Assembly (NCBI GenBank): GCA_036429605.1
Contig: JAVFKD010000016.1
Span: forward strand, 1,178,001-1,242,000
Length of the DNA: 64,000 nt
Source: Cladobotryum mycophilum
Taxonomy: Eukaryota > Ascomycota > Sordariomycetes > Hypocreales > Hypocreaceae
Direction: 5' to 3'
Shown here: in pieces, positions 1 to 11,969 of the stretch
How positions within the stretch are numbered: position 1 is the stretch's first letter
How the letters are laid out: each line of letters opens with the position of its first letter
Position numbers and translations under genes: made by a program
The notes under the pieces: generated by a model
Databases searched by the model: none
What the model was told of the DNA's origin: nothing
The model's input: the letters and a program-made list of their open reading frames with translations, nothing else

Positions 1-972
1 GCTCCTCGAGATTCTGAATCCACGAACAATTCTTGTCGGCCACTCCCTTGAATCTGATACAAAAGCGATTCGGATTGCACATCCCTTCATTGTTGATACT
101 TCCATTTTATATCCCCATCCCCGTGGGCCTCCGTTGAAATCTTCGCTCAAGTGGCTTGCTCAAAAATATCTATCCATCGAAATCCAAAAGGCCGGCGCTC
201 AAGGTCACAACAGTATCGAAGACGCCAAGACCTGTCTGGACCTTGTGAAGCAAAAGTGTGAAAAGGGCAAGGTGTGGGGTACCTCTGATACACAAACCGA
301 AAATCTTTTCCGTCGTCTGGCACGAGCAGGCACAACTTACAAAGCTCAGGGGGAGATGCCGCCTTGGGTGGTATTGAAGTTGGCAAAACAAGCGCTGCCG
401 TGGATTGGGGTGACCCGACCAGGGGGTTAGGGTCTGGAGCTACGTATAAGCTGGGTTGCAAGAATGACGAAGAGGTCACGACTAATGTCATTCGAGCTGT
501 GCTCGGTGACGAAGATGGTCTGGAAATTAAAGGTGGTGGAGTCGATTTCGTCTGGGCTCGGATGCGTGAGCTTGAGGCTCTGCAAGGGTGGTGGAATAAA
601 AATAGAGTGGAAAATACGAGCAGTGATGGTGGGCCACCCAACACGGACGTGGATGCCGCCGCAACAGATGCAACCAAAGCTGAGTCAGGCGCATCACCCC
701 TCGAACAGGCCTTGGTCAAGCTTACGGAGCGCCTCGTTCGTATTCACGCCGCGCTGCCACCCTGCACAGCATTCATCCTTTACAGCGGCTCCGGCGATCC
801 CCGAAAGATGGCCCAGATGCAGCAGATGCAGTCCCAGTGGCGCAAGGAGTACAACACTCCCGGGAAGAAGTGGGACGAGTTGAGTGTTAAATGGACCGAC
901 GTGGAGGAGCAGGCTTTGAAACGGGCAGCCCAAAAGGCAAGATCGGGAATTGGTTTCATTAGTGTTAAATGA
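1..972 (+). CDS. REX1: REX1/RNH70-type 3'-5' RNA exonuclease, 3' part, frameshifted
   Basis: The 5' end lies outside the window. What is visible is the second half of a DEDDh exonuclease: an Exo II-like segment with GHSLESD, the IVDTSILYPHPRGPP segment typical of Rnh70/Rex1, and an Exo III motif GHNSIEDA with the catalytic His and Asp. Family members trim the 3' ends of 5S rRNA, 5.8S rRNA and tRNA precursors in the nucleus. The frame used up to about base 352 hits a stop near 430. The conserved continuation (GKTSAAVDWGDP, then a GGGVDFVWARMRELEALQGWW stretch) lies in the next frame up to the TGA at 970-972. The two frames join at the five-G run 349-353, which needs one more base (or a -1 slip). 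No intron fits. Either a sequencing error or a real broken allele. The C-terminal tail is Ala/Gln-rich and basic. The neighbour at 1361 converges on it. Confidence 0.85.
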
Positions 973-1360
973 TGATGGGGTGTAGACATACATTTTATAT
1001 TCATGGCTGTATCTGGACGTTGAGTCTTATGGCGAGTTTGAGTTGGGGTAGGTAGATGGCCATGTGGGTTAGAAGCTGATGAGTACTAGACATCTATATC
1101 TACAATATTCCTTCTTATAGAGAGGTACTTTAAACATTTAGCTAACAGATCATCTTTTAATAAATCTAGGAGTCTTCAAGGCGAGGCGTCCGATGGACTA
1201 TTTCATTTCGTGTTGACTTTATAAAAAGCATGAGTTGTTATATCAACTAGATAGACTCACAAAACGAGAATGTATGACTTCATATCATACATGATTTATT
1301 CAGGCATTTTATTTCCTCGCATTTATTTGAATGAAAGATACAAGCAAACTCGCCCCCTAG
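973..1360. other. Convergent 3' intergenic spacer
   Basis: A moderately AT-rich stretch between the stop codons of the exonuclease gene (+) and the NmrA-like gene (-). It should hold both 3' UTRs. I see no ORF with family similarity and no repeat. Confidence 0.6.
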
Positions 1361-2540
1361 TTAAGCCCAGCCCTCTTCAATCACCTCCCTCATCGTCTTT
1401 GGCCGAATATGAGGGAACAAATCATTCAACAAGACACCATCGGACGGCATCTCAAAGTCGAAAGCGCCCTGCTCCATGGCCATGCCAAAACCAGCAAACC
1501 GACGCTGAAAGACCTCTTTTGAAACGCTCTCGTAAAAGGCCTGATGGGACGGGAGGTGGGTAATCTCCCCCGCGGAGCTTATCCAGCGAATCGTACTGCA
1601 CGTCGAACGCGCCGAGGATAGACTCCGCCGTACGCAGGACCTGATTTAGGGTCTGGCGCTGTCCGACCATGACGCTCTGTTTCTTCCACGCTCCGTCCGG
1701 GAGACCTGCGGCGGCGGCGACGAACCTGGCCACGTCGCGGGAGTAGGTGTACACGCAGGCGACGTCGCCCGAGCCCGGGATGCCGGCTACCTTGTGAGCC
1801 AGGTCGATGGCGAAGACCCAGGGTGTGAGGTGGGATTGGATCCGGGGCATGCCTTGGTAGTCCATGAAGATGCCGTGGGAGAAGAGGGTGTACTCTAGGT
1901 GTGTTGCTTCGAGCTCTGCTACCGCCTGGCTTTTATAATCGGTGGGCGAAGGAGTAGGAGCGGAAGAAGCAGAAGAAGTGTCGTTAAAGGGCTTCCGCGG
2001 AGTACCGAATTCACTTGGTGTGAAGCGTTTCACAGACGATGATAGTGCAGACCCGCGAATGAGGTTTAGCTGAGCGTCGCGCTGTTCCTCGCTCTTGATG
2101 ACGATGGTGGAGATGACGGTGTGAATGTTGTGCTCATTAAGCGTTTGGGCGATACTCTCGGGATTGGTATAGTCGGTTGGGATAACCGCGGTTGTTGATG
2201 GTGATGAGTTGGTCTCAGCATTTGGAGGATGTCCAGTCTATTGATTTGGTCATGGTAAGTATGTTTGAAACCCCGAAACCCCTCAAAGCTTCATATAGCT
2301 TCATTCAGCTTCGTATAGCTTATATCTTATAGCTTGTAGCTTATATCTTATAGCTTGTAGCTTATATCTTATAGTTTATAGTACATGACTTATAAGACTT
2401 ATAAGACTTATAAGACTTGAACAACTCAAACATACCTTTCGAGTCAAGACTACAACGTCATGCGTGCCATCTTCCTCCAGAGCTTCCACAATGGTACGGC
2501 CAAGACCACCGGTCCCACCAGCAACAGCAACTCGAACCAT
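1361..2540 (-). CDS. NmrA-like / isoflavone-reductase-like NAD(P)-binding protein, frameshifted
   Basis: The start is the ATG ending at 2540, immediately followed by the Rossmann dinucleotide-binding motif GGTGGLGRTIVEAL (consensus GXXGXXG). Exon 1 is 2436-2540 and the intron is 2238-2435 (donor GTATGT, acceptor TAG, phase 0). Exon 2 begins TGHPPNAETN and carries the family signature KRFTPSEFG. Near the 3' end the first frame leaves the family at LRGGDY. The next frame gives a convincing tail (EITHLPSHQAFYESV, FAGFGMAMEQGAFDFEM, and final EEGWA) that stops at 1361-1363. The switch falls on the five-C run 1567-1571 (five G on the coding strand), which would need four or seven. Corrected length is about 326 residues. 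Members act as oxidoreductases or as redox-sensing transcriptional regulators; the substrate is unknown here. Either an assembly error or a recent mutation. Confidence 0.85.
2317..2418. repeat. Two adjacent minisatellites inside an intron
   Basis: Three copies of a 21-bp unit (AGCTTATATCTTATAGCTTGT, third copy degenerate) at 2317-2379. They are followed by 3.5 copies of a 9-bp unit GACTTATAA at 2387-2418. Together they fill about half of the 198-nt intron of the NmrA-like gene, next to its donor site. Confidence 0.9.
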
Positions 2541-3051
2541 GATGATTAGATAATAAAAAAGGACAAGTTGAATGGAGAGGAAGGTGCTGTTTGGTCGTTC
2601 GTTTAACCTCGTCTCACTAAGCACTGACCTGCAACTCTATATATACATATACATATTCATCACTTTACAATACCCAATAATCCTCTTGTACGCTCACAAC
2701 TATCCACAAACATCATCTCACCACTTCATCTTCAACTTCACCTTTACAAATCCCAGATCCATTATTCATTCCCATCTAGAAAAGCCTTGATGACCAAGTC
2801 CCGCGCGTCTCGCCCGGAGTTTTGGTGGAGAATGCATTCTCCACCCCGTTTACTCCATTCAGTTAGTACATAAACAACAACAATAAACACAATTCATTGA
2901 TGACAATTCCCCAGAAAAATCTTGTCCAGCCATCCAATTTGTCATGACCAACAAGAAATCAGTCCACTTTGGTAAAAGTTGCTCAGCGGACTTTTGACAA
3001 CATCATGCCTTGGCGCGCGTTACGCCCAGTGTAGGGTCCGCCCCCCATCAT
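2541..3051. other. Spacer upstream of the NmrA-like gene
   Basis: It holds the promoter of the NmrA-like gene and the 3' flank of the DUF4139 gene, both on the minus strand. An AT-rich TATATATACATATACATATT run lies at about 2638-2658, roughly 100 bp upstream of the NmrA-like ATG, and could supply a TATA element. Nothing else is recognisable. Confidence 0.5.
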
Positions 3052-5545
3052 CTACACCACAACAGCACCAGTTGGCACCGAAACTACATACCCCAGAGAA
3101 AGCTTCACGGCCTTTCCTGCATTCAGTCTCACGTCCCACTGCACCTCGCCTCTCTTCCTGAGCTTCGCCGTTGCATCTCCCCACTCCCCATCTTCCCCCA
3201 TCTCCCGTCCAGGGACGCCAGACGCAACAGCACTGCCATCCACTTCTAGCCCCTCTGGAGACAGGATTTCAACCCCCAAGCGTTCATCCTCAGCAATGGG
3301 GACCTGGTCCAGCACCAGCAGCTTGATGAGCTTGCCCGCAGCCGCGCGGGTGTTGTGCAGGGTCATGGTCCGCACATACACCGACTTCTCAAAGTTGCTA
3401 AACATGCTGGCCGCCGGACGCCGCACCTCTGGCTTGTGGTAGATGACCTTGATATCCGGGTCCACGCCCAGGTTCAAGTTGAGGGAGCCTCCAGAGCTGC
3501 ATCGGGGCAGCGTCGTCTTACCTATAAAGCTGCCATCCAGTGTGAGCCTGGCCTCTCCCTTGATCAGCGTCAGCTTGCTGCTATTCTTCAGCTTTGCCTT
3601 GATAAACGACACAGGCTTGTACTTGGCAACGACAGTGTGGCTGAATTCGATGTTGCTAAAGGTGACGCGCACAATCCGTTGCCTGGAGGATGCCGTCTTT
3701 GGTGCGAGTGTCTTGAGCCCTGGCAGGTCATATGTCATGGTGAGCCCACTTTCCTCGACCTGGGAGTCTTGAAAGTCCAGTGTCTCTCCAAATCCTAGAG
3801 GATTCCCATGTGTCGAGATTGGGTTGGGCGTGTCTACTATATAAAGAGGTCAGCAAAGGAAAACTCTACATCATCTTGAAAGGGTGCTAATACCATTCAT
3901 CGATTGGTACGACGTGTGGACCGGCGTTTGCCTCGCCTGTATCGACTGCATCGCCTGCCATTGCTGTTGCTGTTGCTGTAGCATTTGTGCCTGCTGCTGC
4001 TGAGTTGGACCCTGGTTCACCATTGTTGCTTGCTGAGCAGCAGTGGCCTGTTGGCCGGGCTGCTGCCCCTGCGGCAATGCATTCTGGTTCTCATCTATCT
4101 TTACCATATACCGCCTCTTCTTATTGCCCTGATGTAACATCATCAGCCCCGAGTTATAATCAGCCAGCGCATCCGCCTGCGCATCCACTTGGCTAGCCCA
4201 AAACGTTTCCGGACGCGACTTCTGAAAGTTTAGAGTCTTGTGCTGCATGCGGAAGTTTTCCATGCTATCACGCTCCTCTTGACTGCGGAGGATGCCGCTC
4301 TGATTGGGGGACGTTCCCTTGGATGCGAGCTTGATGAGCCAGGGCGTGAGGGTAGGGATGCTCTCTTGTAGGCCCAAGACAGCCGTCTCCGAGGTGGACA
4401 GCGTCACCTTGCAGTTGGACCAGGTCTCAGAGGTATAATTGTGCAGCTGGGCGTCGAAGCAGAGTTTGCCTGTCGAATCTGCAGTCGAGAGCTGGAGATC
4501 ATAACTGGGTGACCAGTGAGCCGAGACGGTGATGTATGAGAGCAGCAGGTCGCACGATGAAGCGTCGTCACCAGAGGGAAAAGGTTGAGCAATGTCGATG
4601 TCGATGTCGCTAGAGATGGATGCCCTGCGGGAAGATGCAGGCGTGGACATGACCTCGAGTGTGACGCACACCGAGTAGCAGTTCTTGGGCCAGAAGTTCT
4701 CATGTTCTTTGCGAACTCTCCGCCTTTCTTTCGCATACTCCTCTTTCAACCTGCCTTGCCGAACCACCTCTTTGGCCTTGGCGGCTCTGGCCTTCTTATT
4801 CCCCTTCTCAGCCTCGGCTTTGGCCTGCTCCTTCAGTTTCTCCAGTCTAGCCACTTCTCTGCTTGCCTTGGTAACCTCAGCTTGAGCCTCCCGCCGGTTC
4901 TTGACACCAGTCATGTGTTCGTCAAACGCCTTGGCACGTTCATGCTTGATTTCCTCTAGCTTGCTCGGAATGAGGTCGCAGGTGTTGGCAGTGAGGGATC
5001 GGCCATACAAAGTGAGTATTTCCATGCGCAGATTTGAGCTGTTGATGATCTCTGTAGCCGTCATGAGATCATCCTGGAGCTCGATAAGACGCTCCCTGGC
5101 GGCCTGCAGTTCCGCGGCATCGTCATCCTTCAGCATATCATGGTCTTCACCTTGCAGCATATCATGGTCCTCATCACTCTCACTATCCTCGTCATCAGAG
5201 CCGGAGCCGGACTCCGAGTCTGGATAAAAATCATCAAAGATGTCTCGATTCGGCAGATACTGAATAGCAATGTCCGTGATGACGGCTGAGCCGCTGCCTT
5301 CAACCTTGATAGAGCCTTCGTCCACCGTGGGACTGAGTCCGACAATGGTGATTTCATTGACACCCGTCTACTCGTAAAGACGTGTAAGTCGATGATATCT
5401 GATAAAGGGGGTCATTGTGTGCTCGACTTACCTTGAGGCTGACATCCTTGATCTCCCTGTAGACTTGGGCTCTGGAAGGGAAGAGCGTGACCGAGCGAGT
5501 GCCCAAGTTGCGGATGTTGAACTCGACCTTGTTAGTAGAGTCCAT
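3052..5545 (-). CDS. DUF4140/DUF4139 (mucoidy-inhibitor-A-like) domain protein
   Basis: Three exons: 5432-5545, 3894-5367 and 3052-3836, with introns of 64 and 57 nt (GTAAGT/TAG and GTATTA/TAG). The product is 790 residues, starting MDSTNKVEFNIRNLGT. The N-terminal DUF4140 part (about 1-80) contains VTLFPSRAQVYREI and the TGVNEITIVGLSPTVD segment. An acidic linker (about 87-124) has a duplicated EDHDML unit, and a long charged coiled coil follows (about 125-250). The DUF4139 region runs from about 310 to the C-terminus and includes YITVSAHWSPSYDLQLS and SGLTMTYDLPG. A Gln-rich insert sits inside it at about 467-522. Proteins of this family are widespread in fungi and bacteria; the molecular role is not established, so I give none. 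The domain order is complete and the gene looks intact. Confidence 0.93.
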
Positions 5546-6794
5546 GTTGTTCTGCCTGCGGCGGTGGTACTATGGTAGTACAGTGATGAGGCAAGGCTTG
5601 GTTGGTATACTACCAAGTACCCAAGGGAGGTACACAGGCGTCCCTTGGGGGAGGGAGGAAATACTTCAAGTAGTAGTAAAGGTAGATGGTAAAGTTTCTG
5701 AAGAAGAAAAGGGGATGAGAGAGAAGGACGAGAGAGAGAGGGTAGGAGAGGGTGGGAAGGGGGATTTATAGCCTTGAGACGGGCCTCATTCACATGAAAC
5801 CACGACATACCTCGTAGTTACTTAAGAGGTCTTACAAAGGTATTTCTCTTGGCTTTATTACTTTACACAGAATCGATTGGCCGTCATTTACGGGCAACTG
5901 AATCTCGCCCCAATCACTGCCTAGATAGAAATGGTTGCCTGAATTCTGCGGCATCAGGCCCCGTCTATTAGAATGTCCGTCGGTCTCCGCGTACTGATAA
6001 ATACACATGAACATAACGGCAAAACATAACAGCACACCAGCACATCAACACATCAGTCATATCACACTTCACCTGGTCAACGAGACATCCAGGAGAATTT
6101 TACAACAGGATGAGACAAACCATATTCACAAGTGGTAGTCGCCCAAGTCTTTAAACATTTTCAATGCTTTATATATGCAGTTGCCAGTAGCTCACATCCA
6201 TGCCATAACTGAACCTCAGCAAGCTGAAAAACAACTTTCTTCGCCGTATTAATTACAGACTCAAATCTCCCAGCCATGTAATCTCGCTGGCCTATATCCA
6301 AACAGCCAATCCATGAACAAAAAAAACACCTTCCCATGTCGCGCTCGGACAGGAGTAAAATCAGAGAATGCCATCCATCCGACTTCATGGGCGCAAAACC
6401 GCTAAAACGATCAGGATAGCCACATAATCCAGCAACAAGAGTTCCGTAAAACGCCAACTTCCATTCATCCCCAGGCCAAACCCCCTTTTCTGTATCAACC
6501 TTGTTCCGTAAACGAAAAATAAAGAAAAACGCAAAAGCAAAAGTAAAAATGACCACCATGTTTCTCACTGTGTCTCCATTAATTGTGACTCAGTCGAGCA
6601 CGGACGTGTGCAATCAAGCTGGCAAATCTATACATCCGTGATAAATAAAGAAAAAGAGGCCGTAACACGCTAAAAACTCGCAGAAAAGCAGATATTGTGT
6701 ACAACGCTTCGTCCATTAACGCTGCGAGTGGTTGAATCACGCTTGGGATTATTAGATATCCATCATTAGTATGGGCCATTCCATTCTCTCCGCA
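5546..6794. other. Spacer between two minus-strand genes
   Basis: It holds the promoter of the DUF4139 gene (GA-rich strand 5700-5760) and the 3' flank of the TRP-like gene. Minus-strand open frames at 6161-6568 and 6579-6779 have no start context, intron pattern or family similarity that I recognise. I see nothing else. Confidence 0.5.
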
Positions 6795-9700
6795 TCATCT
6801 CTGCTTCATAGCAGGATGTTCATCCACAAGCTCGGCAGATGCCCCCAGCAGGTCAAAGTCGCCTCCATCAGGATCAATTCGGCTGATGCGTTGATGAGAA
6901 ACTGAGCCAAGGCTGAGGGGCCTCACATTCTCTCCAAGATCAACATCCGCAAGTCCTTCGGGAAAGACAAGAGATGACTTGGACGACGCGCGCCTATCGG
7001 ACCCCTGACGTTCGAATGGCAGACGTGGCAGCAAGGTCATGTTACTATTCTTGCCGCTTGACATTTCGGCCTGATTGGATCCTCGGCTTCCAGGCGGTTG
7101 GGACTCGGTATCCATGACGCTTAGTGATAGATGGCTAATCATTCCCGAGTGCCGTTTAGAACTTTTCCGCGGAATCTCTGGTGCGTCGTGAAAATCATCA
7201 TCCGATGACGATGATGATGATGATGAACTCTCTCGTCGACTTCCCTCAGACACTGCTTCCGGTTCCAGTCCAGTCTCTGGTGCTTGAAACTTCAGCTTCG
7301 CCTCTGCACCTTCAGAAAGTCTGCCTCGGGGGAGTCGTTCAACTATTGGACTATCTGGCTCATCTGGATCTGATTGAGGGTCGCCGTCTTCGGTCAGCAA
7401 GTCACCTTCCCGGTGTTTGGAGCGTTTGACTTGTGGCTCGTCGTCGTCATCGGAATCAATGGGTCCGTTTCTTATGACTCCCATCGCAACAGGAATGCCT
7501 TCTGGGGGTGACTCGATGCCTCTATTCCGGTTCATAGAAGGCGGCATCCTCGAACTTCTAACAACCTCAAAACCTTTGCCCTTCTCTTTCGTCTTGCCGC
7601 CGAATAGACCTCTAAACCATCCCGCCGCCGTCGCCACTGGGCCAGTGGGATCAGCCGGACCGGTTCCGAGCCTGCGACGACCCGGTCCATCCGAGTTCAA
7701 AGCAGGACCGCGAACGCCATAATAAAAGTCAACTTCTCGAGTTGAATAGTCGGGTCGGTTAGCAGGGAAGAGACCTCCAGGTCCTCCAGGCGCCGGGGTA
7801 GCACCTCGAGAGATTTCCGCAGCAAGCTCCACGGGCTCCATCGGTTTTGTTTCCAGAGTAAGCGAGCCGCGCTGTGTATCAGCCAGTGATAGGTCACCCC
7901 CAGTCTCACGACGCCGGCGTGGAGGGCGATAATAAGGATCCGATGCTTCCATGGGAAGGGCGAGAGGTCCATGACGTGCAGGTCCAGGTGATGTGAGGAA
8001 CGAGAAGGTGCTAGCCTCGCCAGGTGTGCCCGGCATGTATGAGCTACCGCTGTCGACATTGCGATGCACGCCCGAATACATGTCGATGCTATCGAGAGCC
8101 GAGCTACTCCTATGTCTGTGATGGGCAACCATGCCGCTTAGGCTAGCCACTGAGCCGCTGCGAACTCTACCGCTCGGCATCACGTATCCAGACTTGCCCG
8201 AATCGTCGGCGTCAAGCATGGCTGAAGTAGATAGCTGGCTGGCACGAGACGGGCCCTGGCGGCGATGATTGACCCGCCGTGACAGCTGTCGCATGCCAAA
8301 AATCTTGGACAATCCACCTCGCGTCAGACCAGTCACATCATCTCCACCGGCTCCAAGCATGCGGGCTGCTACCTCAATAATCGTTTGAAGGGCGCCAAGG
8401 AAGAAACCGAAGATGAGAACACAAGCATGGATCGCCAAAATGACGTACCCAATCCAGCCTTTGGGTCCTTCAGTAACGCCCAGGCTGGGCGCAAAAGCAA
8501 TCATGAGCATGATGACAACCAAGCGCAGGAAGCAAAAGAGGGCATGATAAATATTCATCGACGTGGATGATTGGTAAGGGCGAATAGCATAAATCATGAG
8601 GATTTGAATGACCTCACAGATGGCAAGAAGAACCACCTGTGCGACACCGCTTGGCTGGACAGCACCGATAGCGATGCCCCGGATGAAATTGAGCAATAGG
8701 GGGATCAGAGCAAAGGAGGCGACATTGTCCGAATACGTGTTATACAGGGGGCCATAGCGCAAGACGGTGGGCAAGTCATCAAACAGGACCGACTTTGGTT
8801 TTGTGCTGATGACGAGATAGAGAAGCCAGGAAGCAAACCCAATCATCAGCGCAAGGGTTAGAGCGGCCAGGGCAATGCTGTACGACGGAGACTGGCTCGA
8901 GGCGACAAGCTGGAATGCGGACAGAGCCACTATGGGTATCAACATGAAGTTGAAAACAATCCGCACCACGTTTCCAATAACGAAGGGCAGATTTTTGGCC
9001 CGTAGATCTTCCTCGGGGATCTTCTTTATTTTGCGGTAGATCCACTGAGCTGCAAACCCGGCCTGGATCAGGACAATGACGGCGGCAATTATGACACAGA
9101 GCCAGATCATCATTCCCGGCCATATGTCTTCGGATTGGGACATGCCAATGAGCTGACCTGTCTTCTCCAATCCGTAGTTCGAGGTGGTATTTGTCACGTA
9201 TATACCGTCAACGACACTATGCCACGGCGCAGCACCGGAAACAAAACTCTCGTTGAACATGAGAGACGACCAGCCGACTTGACTTACAATGGGTTGGAAG
9301 AATCCGGGATACTCGAGGGTCAGGGCTCCGGTGAGGGCGATAAACTGTATGTATTGGAGGCAATCTCCAAAGCCAGGGGTTACAAGCCTCAGCAGATCGG
9401 CGTCGCGTCCGTAGTTGGAGCTCCAGTGGAAGATATCCGTCGTCCCCCATGGGCTAAAGATTCCAGCAAATGGCACCGCAAATCCAGCAAATATCAACAC
9501 AAGGAGCGGTAGGAATTTCAACACCCAGGAGAGGCTGCCCAGATCGGGGGTAATGGTAGCAGAAACACATCCAATATTGGAGCCATTCGTCTTGCCATAA
9601 ACTATGAGGAGCGTTGCAGAGAATGAGGTAAAAGCGAAGGATGAGAGGAAATTATGGCTAATGTTGAAGGACGGAAGTTCGTGGAAGTCGTTTCTAGAGG

Positions 9701-10242
9701 AAACCGATAATCAGTGGCCATCACATGCAAGCAAGTAGTATGTCTTTGTGTGGATGGAATACTGAGAGGTGGGGAGAGGGAACTGTCGCGACTTACACTT
9801 GGCGAAATACAGGGCCCAGAGGGCATGTGCCATTGACCAAGTTATCACAGAAGTTGAGCCTGTCCCTGTATGGTTCGTACGTCAAGTACTTGACATTAGA
9901 AGCTATCGTTGTTGCACGATCACTATCCTCGCTATTAACAATCTTGCCGTTTGTCTCATTCGGATTCGCCCAATACGGGTCATTTGGCGGAGGCAGGCCG
10001 TTGAAGAAAGCACCGGTGACATTCCCCCAATTAATGATTCGAAGATTATGGGTCGGGTTCTTGGTATCAAAGACTGCGTCAACGTATTTCGGCACCCACT
10101 GTAGCGATTGCGGTTTGTCCGTTTGGATTGCTTGGCCAAGGCAATTCTGAAAGGGTATCTGAACGGCGGCGGCGGGAGTGGCGATGAATAGGGCAATCAG
10201 AATGGTGATTAAGAGAATGGTCGGTCGAGTAGCCAAGTCCAT
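6795..10242 (-). CDS. TRP-like / flavin-carrier family multispanning membrane protein with ML-like domain
   Basis: Two exons, 9797-10242 and 6795-9693, with a 103-nt intron (GTAAGT/TAG). The product is 1114 residues. The ATG at 10242 is chosen because it gives a clean signal peptide (MDLATRPTILLITILIALF, then ATPAAAVQ). An extracellular ML-like domain follows (about 27-190) with four Cys residues visible (FQNCLGQ, NFCDNLVNGTCPLGP, SNIGCVS). About nine membrane segments then occupy about 205-600 (for example FLPLLVLIFAGFAVPFAG and VVLLAICEVIQILMIYAIRP). A roughly 500-residue cytoplasmic tail is rich in Ser, Pro and Asp/Glu. Yeast Flc1-3 and S. pombe Pkd2 are the known relatives, linked to ER haem/FAD transport, cell-wall integrity and calcium signalling. 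Which role applies here cannot be read from sequence. The frame stays open upstream to an ATG at 10524, so a longer N-terminus is possible but less likely. Confidence 0.92.
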
Positions 10243-11929
10243 GTCGTATTTGCGACACCTCCATCTGCTTCGCGCTCGTGTGACGCAGCTCTCCCTCCAC
10301 GCCCCCAGCCCCTCCATAGCTGGAGCTGGAGCAGTCAGGCAACGACGATGATTCATGGCAATCGGCAACGCTGACGTAGAGTCAGAGCTCCCCTTGTTCG
10401 AGTATGATGACAAGCGAGAAGCATGCCGGCTGCAGCGTAGTAGATGTAGGGTTTTATTGTGGCCGTGGTTGTTGTTGTGGTTGTAGTTCTGGCAGTTGGG
10501 ATCAGCAGCCAGACCTGGACGCATATTTCGGTAGGTTGTTTCGAGGAGCCAGGGACGGCGAGCTTTTACAGGCCTTTAGAAGTCGCGCATCGTGGGGAGG
10601 AGAAATGATATATTCAAAGAGGCGAATATAAAATAAAGACAATCAGTAAACGGTTTACGCTCCACGGGCGTAAGAAGAATAAAACGAGAGACGGAAAAAA
10701 AGAGTTTAAAGACGGTAAGTTGAAGTGAAAGGGGGAAAGTAAGTAGTAGAAGGGAAAAAACGGTTGGAAGAGGTGAATTGGTGATGGATAGGATGGAATG
10801 GATGGCCTACAAGAGCTGTAAGAGGTAAGCTAGAGTGGAGTGGAGTTGGGAACCTTGGAAAAAGAGAACCTCAGACCTCAGACTCAGACTCAGACTTGCA
10901 GGCCTGGCTTTGGGAAGGTGGCAGTGTGGCACAGTGGCACTGGTTCACTGGATTTACTGGGGGAACTAGCAGGGCGAAGCCAGTAACTGGGGGGAGGGGG
11001 CTTTTTTTTCCCTTGGTCTACAGGGCTCTGCTCTCTCTAGCACCTGGAGTAACACCTGGACCAGCTGGGCAACCCAAAACTTCCAGGCTCCATTCTAGAA
11101 AGAAAAGAAAAAGGAAGATTAATGACTGTGGAAATTGTTCATGAAGTACGAGACAAAAAAGAGACCTAACCTTATTCATCAAACGTCCTTTACCAAAAGA
11201 AGCCTATTTTACAAAGAAAACGTTGTATCTACTAAATACTCCTATTAATAATCAAAAAAAATATACTCCTAAACTTAAATCCTGACAATGGGACAAGACA
11301 CATGGCATGGCATTGGCATTGGCATGACATGATGGACAACAAGAAAAAGAGAGTAGTAGCACAAGCAAGTACAAGTACACGCACTTGCACTTGTACAACC
11401 TGCCACCGAATCAACCAAAAGAGTCAAGACACACAGGCAATTGGCAAACGCAACCTACAGTACCACTACGACTACCTAACGGAGAGGAGGGAGAGGCAGT
11501 GCAAAGCTGTTGCAGCACACTACCATTTGTTAGCGCGACCAGCCTGAAACCATTCCCCCCAAAGGCCAGCCCAGCACTGATCAATCTCTAATCGTGGCCG
11601 TCCCGTGTCTCTGTTCTCCCCTCCAACCCTCTTCTCCTCCTGTCGCCTGGGAACATGGCGGCACTTGGTCAGAGTCTGGTCAGGTCTGGGTGCTTGATGA
11701 TCACGACGTCCTGTTTATTTTTCTATAGTGCCACACTGGCGCCAAAGCCCAAACTGAATAGTTCCCATCCAGCATCATCATCACAATCACAATCACAATC
11801 ATCACCACAACGTTCAGTCAATTCTCTGCAGATGGTAACAATTTTTCATGCGCCCTAATCCTAATTGCAAAATCCCTGCGTCATGTCCACTGGAGGGTCC
11901 ATCTATCTCCTCTCTTTTTTTCTCCCCCT

Positions 11930-11932
<3 letters not shown>

Positions 11933-11964
<32 letters not shown>
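11933..11964. repeat. (CT)16 microsatellite
   Basis: Sixteen uninterrupted CT units in the 3.4-kb spacer. A second, shorter (CT)10 tract lies at 12571-12590. Confidence 0.97.

Positions 11965-11969
<5 letters not shown>

Noticed and set aside
6161..6779. Two adjacent minus-strand open frames (135 and 66 codons)
   Set aside because: No family similarity, no intron joining them sensibly, and they lie in the 3' flank of the TRP-like gene; likely chance frames.
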